A stretch of 64,000 nucleotides of DNA from Lojkania enalia (GCA_010094045.1 ML986773.1:29620-93619); one strand, 5' to 3'; positions 10,222-22,359 are shown, counted from the stretch's first letter. Notes: generated from the letters alone by a model not told the origin. Made by a program: numbers and translations.

Positions 10222-12197
10222 CTAAGAAGCAATAGCGCGGGCCTGGTTGCCTCCTCGGCGGCCCTTCTTAGGGTCCTTGGTGACGGTGCTCCATCCGTCA
10301 TCTTCAAGATCCTCAGTCGTAGAACCGGCGGGCGCGGTTGGGGTACTAGACTTGCGCCTCCATGATCCTTCAGCCTTTGAAGGCTCGCGAACTACCTCCT
10401 GCGGTTTAACCTCCTTGTCTTGGACGATGTTGCCATTTGCAGGAGCATCAAGGCCCTCAGTCTCATCAGCCTCAACTTCGCCATCGTCACCAACGCGTCG
10501 TAAGATATCAAAGTTGCGCGTGGCAGGCTTTTCCTCTGAACCATTCTCGTTGGCCTTCTCTGCAGTCGGTGTGGATGGCTTGTCCTTAACAGCAGCCTTT
10601 TCTGCAGCCTCCTTTGCCTTTCTCTCCTCACGGACCTTGTCCTCTGCCTCTCGCTTCTGGCGCAATGCAAGCTGCCGCCTCTCCTCAACCTCTCGTTCTC
10701 GGGCAGCTGTGTCAATTGGACGCGCAGCGCCGAAAGGATTTGATTTCGACTCAGAAGTGGATGATGGAGGGCCAGACTCGGCCTCCGAGACAGTCCGCTT
10801 TGCGAGATTTAGTTTTGGTCGGGTGGCCGGAGCGGCAGGCTGTGGTGCGGGCGATGATGGTACGCTTGCATCCGGAGTACTAGTGGGGGATTTGGCTGGT
10901 GCGTCTGGCCGCATCCGAGCGCGCCACTGGTTATCGAGCTCTGGAGCGGTAGGGTGTCTCTCGTAATGGGGTTTGTCTTGGAATTCCCGGCGCGGCGGAC
11001 GAGAGCCCTCGGCGCGGCCTTCGCCCCAGGCGGGTGAGGGTCTTCGTTCACGAGGTCCCTCATTGCTACGCACTCTGCCGCCTTCTCTCATCGGACCAGT
11101 TGGCGGAACTGGGGAAAGGGGGCCCTTGCGTTCCCAATTGTTGAAGTCGCGCACTTTACCATCACTTTCAAACGGAGGTCGCCTGCGCTCACCGCGATCA
11201 CTGCCTGCATCGGACGCTGCATCAAAATGTCGGTAACCGCCTCGGTCAGATGCACGACGTCCAGTGTTCGGGAGATCGGGGAGCGGACCCTTTCGAGTCC
11301 AGTCAGACATATCTTTGCCTTCTGGGCGATCCTTGGCTAATGCGCAGTTAGTAGATCTTCCAAGACAAGCTTTCCGCACTTACGAGGTTCAGCGACACTG
11401 ATCCTGACATTTCTGCCTTGGAACTGTGTCCCAGACAACTCGAGTGCCTTTTTCAGGCCATCAAGGGTTCCAAACTCAACATAGCCAAAGCCTTTCGGCT
11501 TCCTCTCCAGTTTGTCTTCAACGATCCGTACATTGGTAACTGCGCAACCAGAGAAGAAATCGGTGATACCTCCCTCGGTGGCGTCAAAGGACAAGTTACC
11601 TAGATGGGCGGTGAACGGGGGCTTCGTGGGGAGGGGAAGCTGCTCTCGCATTGCGTAAGGACGATCGCCGCTGCGGTCTAAGCTCGAGTCAGCATACACT
11701 TGAAGCTGAGTTGAAGGGTAGCTACGCACCGAATCCGCGGTCAGAGCCGAATCCGCCAGCGGAACTGAATGCACGCCTCTCGCCTCCGTATCCGGCACGG
11801 TCTATAGAGGTCAATAAACGACGCTACCTGGTTGCGCAAAACGTTGGGATTCTTTGAGGGATATTTACCTCCACCTAGAAAAATATTAGGATATGGCTAT
11901 ACACCTGATTTTGCGACAAACTTACCAGCTACGGGCATATCCTCCATTTCATCAGCCCATGATCCGAGAGCTACAGTCCTGTTAGTTCGTAACGTCGACT
12001 GAGGGATTTATGTGGCGCGTACATTGGTCGCCCAGAAAGTCCCCCAGGGACATCTTCTGGGATTTTTTGGGACCTGGAAAGGCGCAATTAGCCAAAACAT
12101 TCTTGCTACAATATCGCAAGGTCGGGGTAGAGGAGGCAGCGCAGAGGATGCGGGCGTCTGCCTGGCTGCCTCCGCACCAAGGGGAGTACCTACCCAT
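10222..12197 (-). CDS. TIF3: Translation initiation factor eIF4B
   Basis: Seven coding exons: 12197-12194 (ATGG), 12073-12023, 11970-11926, 11874-11869 (six bases), 11801-11730, 11677-11384 and 11336-10222. They total 1587 nt (528 aa) and keep frame throughout. Sequence order matches ascomycete eIF4B: KKSQKMSLGDFL start, GSWADEMEDMPV, Gly/Arg-rich linker, an RRM (about residues 77-155) with RNP-2 AHLGNLSF and RNP-1 KGFGYVEF, then repeats of the form DWTRKGPLPDLP and NWERKGPLSPVP. A long Lys/Glu-rich helical region follows (about residues 340-400), and the C-terminal tail is basic (KKGRRGGNQARAIAS). The protein binds single-stranded RNA and stimulates eIF4A during scanning; it acts in the cytoplasm. 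The two tiny exons are supported by phase and by the restored conserved sequence on both sides. Confidence 0.9.
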
Positions 12198-12822
12198 GAT
12201 TGCGAGACGCAGTCAACGCGCCGTTTGAAACCGCGCGTTGCCTGAATGAGTACTGGGAGAGAGTCTACCCCCAGTAAGTTGGGTTTGTGTAAAGGTGGGT
12301 GTGTTCGTGCGTGAATGTGGTGGTCAAACCTTGACCGGAGCCTGGTGAGGAAAAAGTGGCTGCCAGGCGCGAAGTGCGAATTAGCGGATTTTCGCTTACG
12401 TAGTCAACATTATGGGCGCAGGGCGGTTCTCCGCGCCGCCGTTCCAAGGGTTGCATTCGCCAGCGACATCAAGACATCCAAGCCCCGCGCATCTCGATAT
12501 AACTTGCATTCAATGAAACAGCGATGGTAGTACAGTCTGAGTCTGGTCAGATCACCCGACCTATCGATGTGGCACGGCCAGCTTTGCTAGTCGGACTTTG
12601 TGCTGGTAAGTCCATATCTATGGAATTCAGTCGTTCAGTGCTTTTTTTCGTACCAGTACATTTATTACCATCCAAATCGTCACTTTCTTTCTACATTCCG
12701 TCGATCAGACAACGTCTATGGGCCGGCCTGTGGAAATATCTCTAATGCCAAGCCATATCACGTGTTACGCGCACAGTGCATCAGGCCACCCCCAACCTCA
12801 AGTCGCCATTCATTCATCTTTG
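12198..12822. other. Intergenic between divergent eIF4B and Tim17-like genes
   Basis: About 620 bases that must contain both promoters. Several short frames on both strands overlap and disagree, and none is conserved-looking. No core element was recognised with confidence. Confidence 0.35.
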
Positions 12823-13593
12823 ATGAAACCAACTACTAGCAGCTCTCCAATGGCAGCCCCTGCCGACATGTCCAAATCATCTTTCGTTCTCGTTTCGAAT
12901 GTTTCAGTTTCTAGTCTAGCTCTCCGACGCAATTTCTGACAACCCCCAGCAATCCCTGGCACAGCTATTGGTGCTTTCGCCGGCACTCTTCGCACACAAA
13001 CTCCCGTTATATTTGCTACTGCTTCAGGCCTCCAGTGTTTTGCTATTGGAACCACCTTCTGGGGCGCTCGCACCTCCATCCTAAATCATGACGGCCTCTT
13101 AAACTGGTGGAATCGGACTCGAGACCGCCCACTCGTTGATCGAACGGACCTCAATCCTACCATCGAAGATCGCGTCCGCGCGAGTACCCTCTCTGGAACC
13201 TTTACGGGTGTATCACTAGGTTTTTTGTTCAGAGGACCTAAGAATGTAATCCCCGGGGCGATAATGTTCACCCTATTTGGATACGGCGGTCAGCATCTGT
13301 ATAATTTTATAGACCGGCAAAACACAGAACCTGTCCTTAGAGGAGCCGAACCGAAAACAGTCGAGGAGAAAAAGAAAGAGAACGAGAATTGGATGCAAAG
13401 ACTTGCGAAGAGTAAATGGAGCCCCATGAGTAATTTGAGTGACGGAGAATATTTGGAAAAGTTGAATGAAAAGATGTTAAAACTAGATGCGGAGATTGCA
13501 CTTGTAGACGAGAGGATTGAGGAGTTTAGGAAGAAGCAGAAAGAGTGGGACCGGCAAGAGCAAAAACTCAGCGACGACAAGGAGAAGAAGTAA
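12823..13593 (+). CDS. Tim17/Tim22-like fungal membrane protein with C-terminal coiled coil
   Basis: The main exon, 12950-13593, is secure. It encodes a Gly/Ala-rich segment IPGTAIGAFAGTLRTQTPVI, a hydrophobic stretch (FATASGLQCFAIGTTFWGAR), then STLSGTFTGVSLGFLFRGPK and IPGAIMFTLFGYGGQHLY. These are four short hydrophobic helices with glycine zippers, as in Tim17-family proteins. The C-terminus is a charged coiled coil (about the last 75 residues, including EWDRQEQKLSDD). A 5' exon is needed. The best candidate starts at ATG 12823 (MKPTTSSSPMAAPADM) and ends at 12913, in phase, but its donor GTCTAG is poor, so the N-terminus is uncertain. With that exon the protein is 244 aa. Mitochondrial inner-membrane location is the family expectation, not shown here. 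Confidence 0.6.
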
Positions 13594-15980
13594 GCGTGGC
13601 CAATATAAAAGAATATGATTTAGTATGGTGTTGGGGATCCGATTGTACTATTAGACAGTAGATACGAGATTCATGTTCTCCTATATCTCTCAGCGAAAGC
13701 AGTAAAACATACACTGTACACTTCTGTACCTGAACTTCCCGGATATCGTGTGATATAGATATGACTTATCATGGAATCGAACAACCCAACTGTTCTATAC
13801 ATTTACTATTCACATCCTTGGCCTTGAACTTGTCCTACTGGAGAGGCTTGAAGCTCCATCAAATCGGCTTTTCATTTTCTCGTAGCCGTACATAGCTATG
13901 CTAAGAATTCAAATGCACTATTAGCGCAGTAGAGATGCGCTAAAAAAAAAAAAAAAAAAGTCATTATATGCCATTTTATGCAGCTGATATCATATGATAT
14001 TGTGCTGTATTTAATTATTGTGCCGTCTCCAGTTATGAGAATTTTATGAGATGCTCACAAAATTGCATGGCATCTCAAGCTTCGGGGAATTTTGGAATGG
14101 TGTTGTCCCAAAATGAATCAGCTTCATTACTAAGAATTTCATGTGAACCTGACACCGGAGAGTTTTCAAGGGCTCCCAATATCACTACGTAGAGCAACTT
14201 GCGCAGTACCAAAACAAGGAAACGTCGACATTAAGTAAACTAGAGTAGTCGGGCACGTCTCTGATGTGAGATATACGTAGATTCGTAGCTTTGGTTGGCT
14301 ACGTCCGGCTGAGTATCTTCAAAATCCACAATGTAGTCGGCTTTCCGTATGCAGAATAAGGACAGCTACTCTATCTAAATTCTTTTAGCGCGATAGCTAT
14401 ATGATAAATGTACGAAGACTAGAGGCTAGTGCTACTAGAAGCTGGGTAACACGATGAAGCGTGTATTGCAGCTATTAAACATAGATCGATTTTGAATAAA
14501 TGCAAACATAAAGTTGAAGATTGATTAGAATGCGATATCTGCAAGTATGGAAAGAAATTTCCCGGCATCTCATGGAATGGGATTCCTATCCTCCATACAT
14601 GATACGAGCTGATGGAGTGAGCTACTGAATATCGAGGAGAAATGAATTGCTCAGGTACTTTGCCATCTGGACCTTGTAGGAATATCTTCGGCTATTCGCT
14701 CCGAAGGTGTGAAGGAGTGAAACCTTGGTAATGGTAGTGAATTAAGATCTTGCTATTGTCTGTAGCTGTGAGTAGCTCACCCGGCCACAACTTCATCGCG
14801 CCTAACCCTTCCTTTAGTGAATTGAACCCTAGAAGACCTAGTAGTCTGGCTCTCTATGCCTCGTGTGATTGAAAGAGAAGCGCCGTGCAACCTACTTGAG
14901 AAAGCTAATTAATGGGAAGACATTGTCCTCACTGAAAGTTTGGAACCATTACTTACTTTTCAAATTGCCGGAAAATCAACTCAATGTGAAAACATTTCAT
15001 GCCTGTCGCAGTCTACCCGGACCTCCAATCAATTCTCGTCGACTCTCTTAGCCAGGGCCCACTAATCAAGATTTCTCTTAACCGTTTGAAACGAATGTTC
15101 TGTTCTGACAACGACAAGGCAATATCGGCATCACCTGATAACAATCTAAGTATATTAACCCCATATAACCAGGTTTCAAAAACGTAGACTCTGATTTGGA
15201 ATAAATGTAGCATAACTTTCATACGCGATTCGGTAGTCCTTGAGCTCTACGATATCCAATGTCTTGGTAGATTCAGGGACATGCGGAATGTCTGTCATAT
15301 CTGTTACACCTCCGGCAGCTGTTACTTCAAGACTAGCCTTGCATTTCAACGAGATTTTGCTCTACTACCAGCCAGTCTGATGCCCAAACCATGACTGTAT
15401 GACCTATCAAAAGTAGAGCAATCTTGCTTCAGATGTTTCATTACATAAAGTATTCTACGGCAGGGATATTTTTTTATCCTTTGACACAGCCGAGGCCCCT
15501 TAGGACAATAGAATGCGCCTACATTAGAGTGACTGAAAACATTCCGTCTAGCAGAGGGCTGGACGATCCAGATTGCCCAAAATTGCTAATGCTGCACTTA
15601 GATGTGTATGCTACAACTTCGAGACATTGGTCTAGACTTTGCGTGATAATTACTCCTGTGAGATATTCTATCGAGGTGTGATGGCACCTCTGTAGAAAAA
15701 GCAACGACTATACATGTTGATATAACCTGTTCTTGCTTTAGTAAGTCAGAGCTCCAGAAAATATTAGTGAAACAATTGGATAGTGGTCTTCGACCAACAA
15801 CTCGCAGTGAGTGTGGATGCACTCTAGCTGCCATAATATATCCAGCAAATACCACTTCTATTAAATGACCAAGTTACCTAGTGCTAGAATCAGCATCTAC
15901 TTCCTTTCCACGGACGTCAGAAATTCCTATTTCTTGTCTACATATCCAACTTTACAAACACTCAAGCTCCAAATAGTTAG
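13594..15980. other. AT-rich gene-poor tract
   Basis: About 2.4 kb rich in stops on both strands, with only short frames (60-107 codons) and no recognisable domain. The base composition differs clearly from the flanking genes. Apart from the hairpin and A tract listed separately I see nothing functional. Confidence 0.5.
13921..13959. repeat. Short hairpin followed by an A18 tract
   Basis: TTAGCGCA (13921-13928) and its exact reverse complement TGCGCTAA (13936-13943) flank a 7-base loop. Eighteen consecutive A residues span 13942-13959. The layout recalls the 3' end of a retroposed RNA, but no element body was recognised. Confidence 0.5.
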
Positions 15981-17909
15981 TCAAGTCCCAGCCCCATATA
16001 ATAACCTTCCACTATCCCAACCACCCACCGTTTCACCATCCAATCCCTCCCTCAACCACAGCCACCTCCGCACCCATCCTCCAAAAATAACCGCCCCCAA
16101 TCCCCAAAAAACTTTCTCCAAAACCATCCTAGCATTCCCAAAACACGCAAGACTAACTACAATCGCTCCCGCTCGTATCACCTCGTAAGTGACACCCCGA
16201 AAACGTATGTATGTATAGCAAAGCTGACTATAACCCACCCCCGTTTCACATCCTCGCCTACTCTTCCGCAGCCCGGCCACCATCCCAATCCATCCATCCC
16301 CGAGCTCCCAAAACGCTCAATCCATCCTAAACATGTAGCGCAGTTTCCGAATCCGGGCAGGACGAACGGTAGGATTTATCGCTTTGGTTTCGTTCTGGAA
16401 CCGACCGGCACAGCCGTGTGCGTACGTATGTCGCCGAGGCAGGAGAGAGAGTGTGTGTGCGCTGATAGCCGTGTGAAACGGATAGGTAGATCCTCCGTGA
16501 AGCGGGATACGAGGTTGTTTGTGATTCTGCGAGGGCCATACTTTTCGTACCGGAGTTGCACGTGCGAGGTACTGAGGAGAGGGGGGGCAAGTTGAGCCGA
16601 CTACACATACCCGAGCTAGAGAAGATCACGGATATTTTTCTGTGCCCTGATAAATCGCTGTTTGAACCATTTGCTGAGTGGAGTAATAATATGTGCCCTC
16701 AGAATTCTAAATGTATATATATATATTCATTCAAATTCTACATTTTCGTTATTGCTCCATGCAATCATGATAGGAATTAGATAGGCAATTAAGGGAGGGT
16801 AAAACTCTTCTTACGTGCATATTCAATCTGCCCAGCTACAATATGCTCCATCTCAAAAACCTTGTCCACCAAAGTCCGCATCCCGCTTCTTCCAAGTCCT
16901 AGAGTCAGCTAGCTAAACCCATGCGCGGACATTACACGCACACCAACTTGGCCAAAACCTGTCAAGCGAATGAATAAATCCTCAGATGCTAATCTTGATA
17001 CCCATGTCCATATACATTTTGACGTTTCAGCCATCTAGACTTTCTTTCCGATCACAACCTTTCTACACACTTCGCGGGATGCTTGGCCAAATACAGGTCC
17101 AACGGGCAAATGTCACGATAAAAAAAGGTCTGTCACATTTAGGGTGGCACACAGAATCAGCACTCTCCTATCCCCAATAACACCACCCAGCTATTATCAC
17201 TGTAAACCCCCCAATAAAGAATTCCATGACTCGCAAGCCCGATTCCTTCGACACTCTCATCTCGAAAACGAATAGCATTGTCCCCAAACCAACAAAACAC
17301 ATTATCTCACTAGGCAAACTCACACATAATCACAATGACAATACATACGTTCAGTATTTCATTCAATTCCCCAATCCCTCCTCCACCAACCGACCTCCTC
17401 TATACATCTCTCTCCTATCCCAAAATCACTCCCAATCCTCCAAATACACAGAAAACCCCCCAGCCCAACCCAACCAAACAAAATTTTTTCCAATGTGCAC
17501 GCCCCCCAATCCCAAAAAAAAAGCTCCCACAACACCAAAAAAAATGCTAATTTCCGATTTCTCCCAATCATTCAAAACATACATTCACAAAACAACCCAA
17601 GCTCCAGAATCTCATTTCATCTGTTCACCACAACCAACCTCGCACCAGCTTCCGTTGTAGCAGATAGTAAACGATCCCTTCTCCACCCCTCTCGGTCCGA
17701 GAAGCATGGCTCGAAACCTATGCGCCCAAGCGCTATCTCCAACAATAGCTTGATACCTGCAACAAAATTTCTTCTCTTTAGTCTTCTTCCCTCCATTTTG
17801 AGCACAACAATGCCAAATATCAAACGACATTCTCAACAAGACAAGACCTCGTTCGTCTCATCATGCCAAATAAAAACAACATAACGCAAACACTGCTCGA
17901 CAAATAAAC
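15981..17909. other. Strand-biased region with exon-like hydrophobic segments on the minus strand
   Basis: The plus strand is unusually C-rich and G-poor at about 15980-16330 and 17220-17680, so a minus-strand transcript would be G-rich. Three minus-strand stretches look like coding exons: about 16187-15981 (GAIVVSLACFGNARMVLEK then VFWGLGAVIFGGW), 16898-16815 (GMRTLVDKVFEMEHIVAGQ, with a CTGAC branch, TCTAG acceptor and GTAAGA donor) and about 17305-17170 (CFVGLGTMLFVFEM then MEFFIGGFTVIIAGWCYW). I could not join them into one gene. 17756-17612 is a possible alternative last exon of STE50. Confidence 0.3.
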
Positions 17910-19606
17910 TTACAGCACACCCCCAGGCAATTGCACCCCTCTATTCCCGCCGTCCCAACCTACGCTCCTGACGTCCCCTCCCCCAACCGTACTGACGTGT
18001 CCTTCAGCGGGCGCTGCATGTTTTCTGAGCATGAACATCGGTTTCCGACCTTCCTTGTCTAGTTGCTTGAATAGTATCAACGGCCTTTCATTCAAGCCCA
18101 GACACCTTTCTTGATCACCGTGTACGATATACAACGCATATTGCCGCCAATCCGCAGTGATATTGTACTTTTTGAGCGCAACAGGTAATACTTTGTGGCA
18201 AGGATCATCAATGGACACGCGGAACGATTTGAAGATTTCGACTTGCGGATTGGTTGAGGACGAGGGTGTCTGAACGGGCTGGGATGTGGACGTGTTTACC
18301 GAAGCCGATTGCGATGTAAGGGTGCCGCCCGATAGCGGCGGATCTCGGTCGCGGTCGTTGAGATCGGGTGTGGGGGGTATTGTGTTTCCTCGGAGGGGTG
18401 GGCGGTTGATTAAGGGCTGAGGTGTGTTATTGCGTGCGTCGCGATTTCTTCCTTCTGATACCATAGTGGAATCTGAGGCCCAGGTATTGGTCTGCGCCCA
18501 GCTCGGCGTGTTTTCATGATCGGGATGTGCGCTGCGGGGGTTCGAATTATATGCGCGGGTTGCGTTTGATGTGTATGCGGGGGAAGTGGGCGAGGGTTGC
18601 GGTGCGGAGTTGGGAGACATTTGCGAGCCTCCAGTCATGGATGCTGTGAGGTGTGAGGATGCTGCCAGGGCTGCCGCAGAAGGATCAAGAGAAGAGCTGT
18701 CGACCAAAGTCCGTCCCTCATGTATCGTCGGGGATGGATTCTTGGGCGTGGATCCAAGGAAAAGCTTCTTGGTGGAGAACTTACGTGACAGACCGCCAGA
18801 CCTCTCGGGTGCCGGCGGCGACGTGACGTGCTCATGAGGCGTGGGTAACGGCTGTTGACTGTCTTTGAGTCTCCGCACCAGCGGCAGCACTTCCTCCCGA
18901 AGCTTCCTGTTCTCCTCTATCACCCGGTTTAGATCTTCTTTTAGGTGCCGTAGCTCGGACTCTGCTACTTGTATCCGCTCGTCTCGGGCCTGTACCACCC
19001 GTATTACGCGGGCGAAGTCGTCTTGTGTAGGCGGGGCGTCTTGTGCGGAGGTGTCCGCGGCTGCGGTGGCAATTAATACAGGTTCTGTAGGACGGGAAGG
19101 AGAAAAACTCATACATAGTGGGACGTAGTGGTCTTGATCTATGGGGATGTTCTGCTTGACCTTGATCTCGTACACGGCCTTAAGAATTGTGAGCCTGTGC
19201 CCAACGCTGTTCAGGCCTATTTCTTTTAGCTCGGGGTGCTGTAGCAGTATCAGAGCTTCGCCGGATATTTCTTGATCTATAGAGAGTGCACGTTAGCGTC
19301 TCATATACCGTACCGACAGTCTAGGCTCCTACCAATGAATGTGTCTGCATATTGAGACAGCCCCAGTTCTGATATGAAGTCGGCGCTCTCTTGCGGTGTC
19401 CACTCGGTTATGAGACCGGCCGGGCTCTCTCTGCTGTCCCGTGAGTGCGTAAATGTGGTTGGAGTGTGCTCGGTGCTCAGCGGTCCTGAATCGGTTGGCG
19501 ATGCGTCCTCGTAGTCGTCCGGCGGTAGGGCCGGGCTCATTATAACGCTACGTTCAAATTCATCATCAGCGTCCGAGTCTTCATGGTAATTGGACTTGTA
19601 GGCCAT
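17910..19606 (-). CDS. STE50: Ste50-family MAPK cascade adaptor (SAM and RA domains)
   Basis: Two exons, 19606-19333 and 19276-17910, give 546 aa; the intron is GTAGGA..TATAG. Start ATG gives MAYKSNYHEDSDADDEFERS. The SAM domain is at about residues 68-135 (ITEWTPQESADFISELGLSQ and, after the intron, LLQHPELKEIGLNSVGHRL). A coiled coil follows at about 177-230 (ERIQVAESELRHLKEDLNR). The middle is a Ser/Pro/Thr-rich linker of about 200 residues with many SP/TP sites. The Ras-association domain is at about 437-511, ending FMLRKH. Ste50 links upstream GTPases to the MAPKKK Ste11 through SAM-SAM contact and is needed for pheromone/filamentation and osmotic signalling in yeasts and for hyphal fusion and virulence in several filamentous fungi. 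A strong donor overlaps the stop codon, so a longer isoform is possible. Confidence 0.93.
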
Positions 19607-20912
19607 GGCGGGCGACGTCGAGCCTCAGACTGACAGCCTGGAGCAGGAGGACGAGGGCTAGGACGAGGAGGAGAGGTGTAGAGGTGGTCGCGGACGCCAA
19701 GTCGAATCCGGGCAGCTCTCGGGAGGGGAAGCTTGCCGTTATCACGGATGCGGTGTTGTCGGCAGTGCAGCGAGTCGTGGTGGTCCTTGCCTGCGGGTTG
19801 CGGGTCGGAGGGCGTGGTGAATCCAGGGCCCTGCTGAGACGAAGCGAGATTGAGCAGGCTTGTTTCGCGGCCCTGATCCTCGCAGCCGATGCAACGACAG
19901 CTCGAGGACTGTGTGTCAGAGGTGTCCAGGCGGGAGCAGCGTACGGCGGGCGGCGTGGGGCGCGACGTGGGTGGAGCGCCGTGGTTTTCTTGCGCGGGCT
20001 ACAGCAGTATGGAGCTGGTCGGAGGGGGGAGAGGCGGACGGCGTGCTGGGGCTCAGGGCGGGCGTGGGTGTGCGCGTGCGCGGGCGCGGGAGGGGGCAGC
20101 AATGCCTGAGGCGGACGGCAGCCGGATGGAATGGCGAGGGGCCAAAAGAGAGACAGTGGACGGTTAAGACTGTCGTCGATGCTGCCGTGTCGCTGGTCCT
20201 GAGGGGCATAGGAGAGAGGCTGCTGCTGCTCCGGGAGAGGTTGCGCTCTCTGGCTCGCCATTGACGCCAGCGCCCTTGCTAGGCCGGCGGCTGCGATGCG
20301 AGGCACGGGCCCAGACGCAACAGTGAGGTCCACCCGCATCCATACATACCTATACCCAACGAGGCCTTGGAAACCCAGAACCCGACTAGACACATACTGC
20401 ATTCGAGCGCTCGACTTTGCTGCGCCGCCGCTATCTACCCAGAAGCTGTCCCGGAGAGCTCACATTGCCCCGGCGCACGCTCCGGGAACGTACTACTCCC
20501 TGGCCGGCGCCGCTCTTGGGAGTCGAGCCTGCGCCTTGGCGCCCGCCGATTGCGATTTATTGACAATCTTGGAAGAATTGATAGCTCCCCCATCACGAGC
20601 CACAGCTCCAGGGCACGCTCCACGCGCCCACCCCATTGAGCGGCCGCCTCGCACGCTGACCACCGTGTAGCGATCCGCACGACCAATATACCGTCTCTCG
20701 GGACCCGTGCCTCACTGCTGCATTCCGGACCGCCTACCTTCTTCACCCATCTATCCCCCCTCCCACCGCTTTGGCACAGCAAGCGCAGCTGACCACCGCC
20801 GACGACCGAGAAACATCTCAAGGCTCCACGGGGCAACAATCCCACACGGAAGCCCACGCTATTAGAGCTCCCCGTCCTGCATCGCCTTCCATCCCAACAT
20901 CCTGGGGGTACA
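19607..20912. other. GC-rich divergent region, STE50 / small conserved gene
   Basis: About 1.3 kb between two divergent starts. It is GC-rich and gives long but mutually overlapping frames on both strands (for instance 19581-20402 minus and 19684-20109 plus); their Arg/Ala/Pro-rich translations look like by-products of composition. Long 5' leaders and promoters are the most likely content. Confidence 0.4.
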
Positions 20913-21359
20913 ATGTCCTCGAACAGCAAGCCCCTCACCCTCTCCACCACCACCGCCCAAGCTTCCATCTCCCCCCAGCTCCGCAACACAATCTACTCGC
21001 TCCTCCTCTCCGGGCCGGGAATCCCAAACATCCAATCCACCCTCGAGCACGAGCTCGCGACCTCGGGCTTCATCTCCAACCTCAAAGCCTACATCACCTC
21101 GCTGCTCCGCTCGGGGGAATGCACCACCCTCGACCAAGTCACCGAGCGCGTCCTGCAGAAAGTCAGCCAGGGCATCGCAGCGCCGAACGGCACCAACGGC
21201 GTCAACGGTACGGCCAACGGCGTGAATGGGTACAAGGCGGATGCGGACGACGAAATCGATTTGAGGGTCCCGGAACGGGCTGTTAGGGAAGGGGTTAGGG
21301 TGGTCAGGAGGGAGCTAGAGCGCGTCTGCGATGTCACGGTTGAGGGGGAAGATAAATAA
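20913..21359 (+). CDS. Small conserved fungal protein, 148 aa, function unknown
   Basis: Single exon with start MSSNSKPLTLSTTTAQAS and stop TAA at 21357-21359. Residues 20-75 look folded and helical: ISPQLRNTIYSLLLSGPGIP, then LEHELATSGFISNLKAYITS and LLRSGECTTLDQVTERVLQK. A short Asn/Gly repeat follows (NGTNGVNGTANGVNGY), then a charged C-terminal helix with VREGVRVVRRELERV. No signal peptide or membrane segment is visible. Codon use is strongly C-biased at third positions, as in expressed genes here. Several plus-strand frames upstream run into it, but this start sits at the edge of the ordered part. I do not recognise the family. It is convergent with CDC48, about 1 kb away. Confidence 0.7.
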   Translation: MSSNSKPLTLSTTTAQASISPQLRNTIYSLLLSGPGIPNIQSTLEHELATSGFISNLKAYITSLLRSGECTTLDQVTERVLQKVSQGIAAPNGTNGVNGTANGVNGYKADADDEIDLRVPERAVREGVRVVRRELERVCDVTVEGEDK

Positions 21360-22359
21360 TCCACTCGCTCATACACGGCACGGATTCGAAGGATACTACA
21401 TGGGTAGGGCTTGAGGGAGCAGAGCGTGTCCAGCGCAAACAGAACTCCCTACACCAGCCCGAGAATGAGACGAGGCTATCACCAAGCATTCTGCAAGCAG
21501 AACTGAAAGCGCCCCATGGCGTTCCTGGAGTACGCAAAATACTTACCACCCCCATTCATTTCCCACAATGCCTTTCTAACCTTCTATTCCCAGCTTGCCT
21601 CTCGAAATAACCATCATCAAATCCAATCCGTCGAACACCGATTCCCAACTCCGAGGAATGCAGGAGTACAGCATGCCGATTGCGTGTCGAGAAATCAATG
21701 GTGGGGGAACATTTTCATGGGGGAACCGTGTAGCACCGCGTAGCACACGCCCTTTTGCTGCACCAATCTGCAAGCCTCGGCGGCAAGCCTTCGTCCAAAA
21801 TAGAAACACCAATCAACTCTGCAGTTCCACTGCCAAACTTTGCCATCCGGATATTGTGATTTGGAAGCTGATTTGTAGTCATTGCCTTAATCGGCTTAGG
21901 CTTCGATATAAAAGAAAGTTCTTACCGTGAAGATTATTGAAACAACGCAAGAGGAACGAGTCCGGAGCCCGGTTGGCAAAACGATCACTGATGAGAGATA
22001 AGGTACAACGACCCTGCTTTAGCAACAGACTTAGATCTACACTGCACCCAACTCCGGTCCTCACATATTCATAGCCGTAAACTCAAATCAAATACTCTAA
22101 AATATGCAGTCTTATTTCCACTGACTAAATCCTGGCATGCGTGATGCAGATCCATTCGTACCACTGAGCTCTCTTCTCACCGAGAGCCCTATCCATTCCC
22201 ATCCATTCATAGCTTGAATTACCGTCTCCTCGTTCTATCTGGTAGTTGATAGACTAGAAAAAGAGGAACATGATTGCAGAGCGCCAGTCTAAAGACTATC
22301 CATGACCCATTCCGCCGATGAACTCACCCCAAAACCAGAAAGGCTACTTAACAATGGCG
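21360..22359. other. Convergent intergenic region
   Basis: About 1 kb between the ends of the small conserved gene and CDC48. It should hold both 3' untranslated regions. Short frames are present but none is convincing. Confidence 0.4.

Noticed and set aside
10247..10966. 239-codon plus frame inside eIF4B
   Set aside because: Antisense shadow of a well-supported exon; Ser-rich translation mirrors the Glu/Arg codons of eIF4B.
19581..20402. 273-codon minus-strand frame upstream of STE50
   Set aside because: Arg/Ala/Pro-rich translation, overlaps the STE50 start region and equally long plus frames; explained by GC-rich composition.
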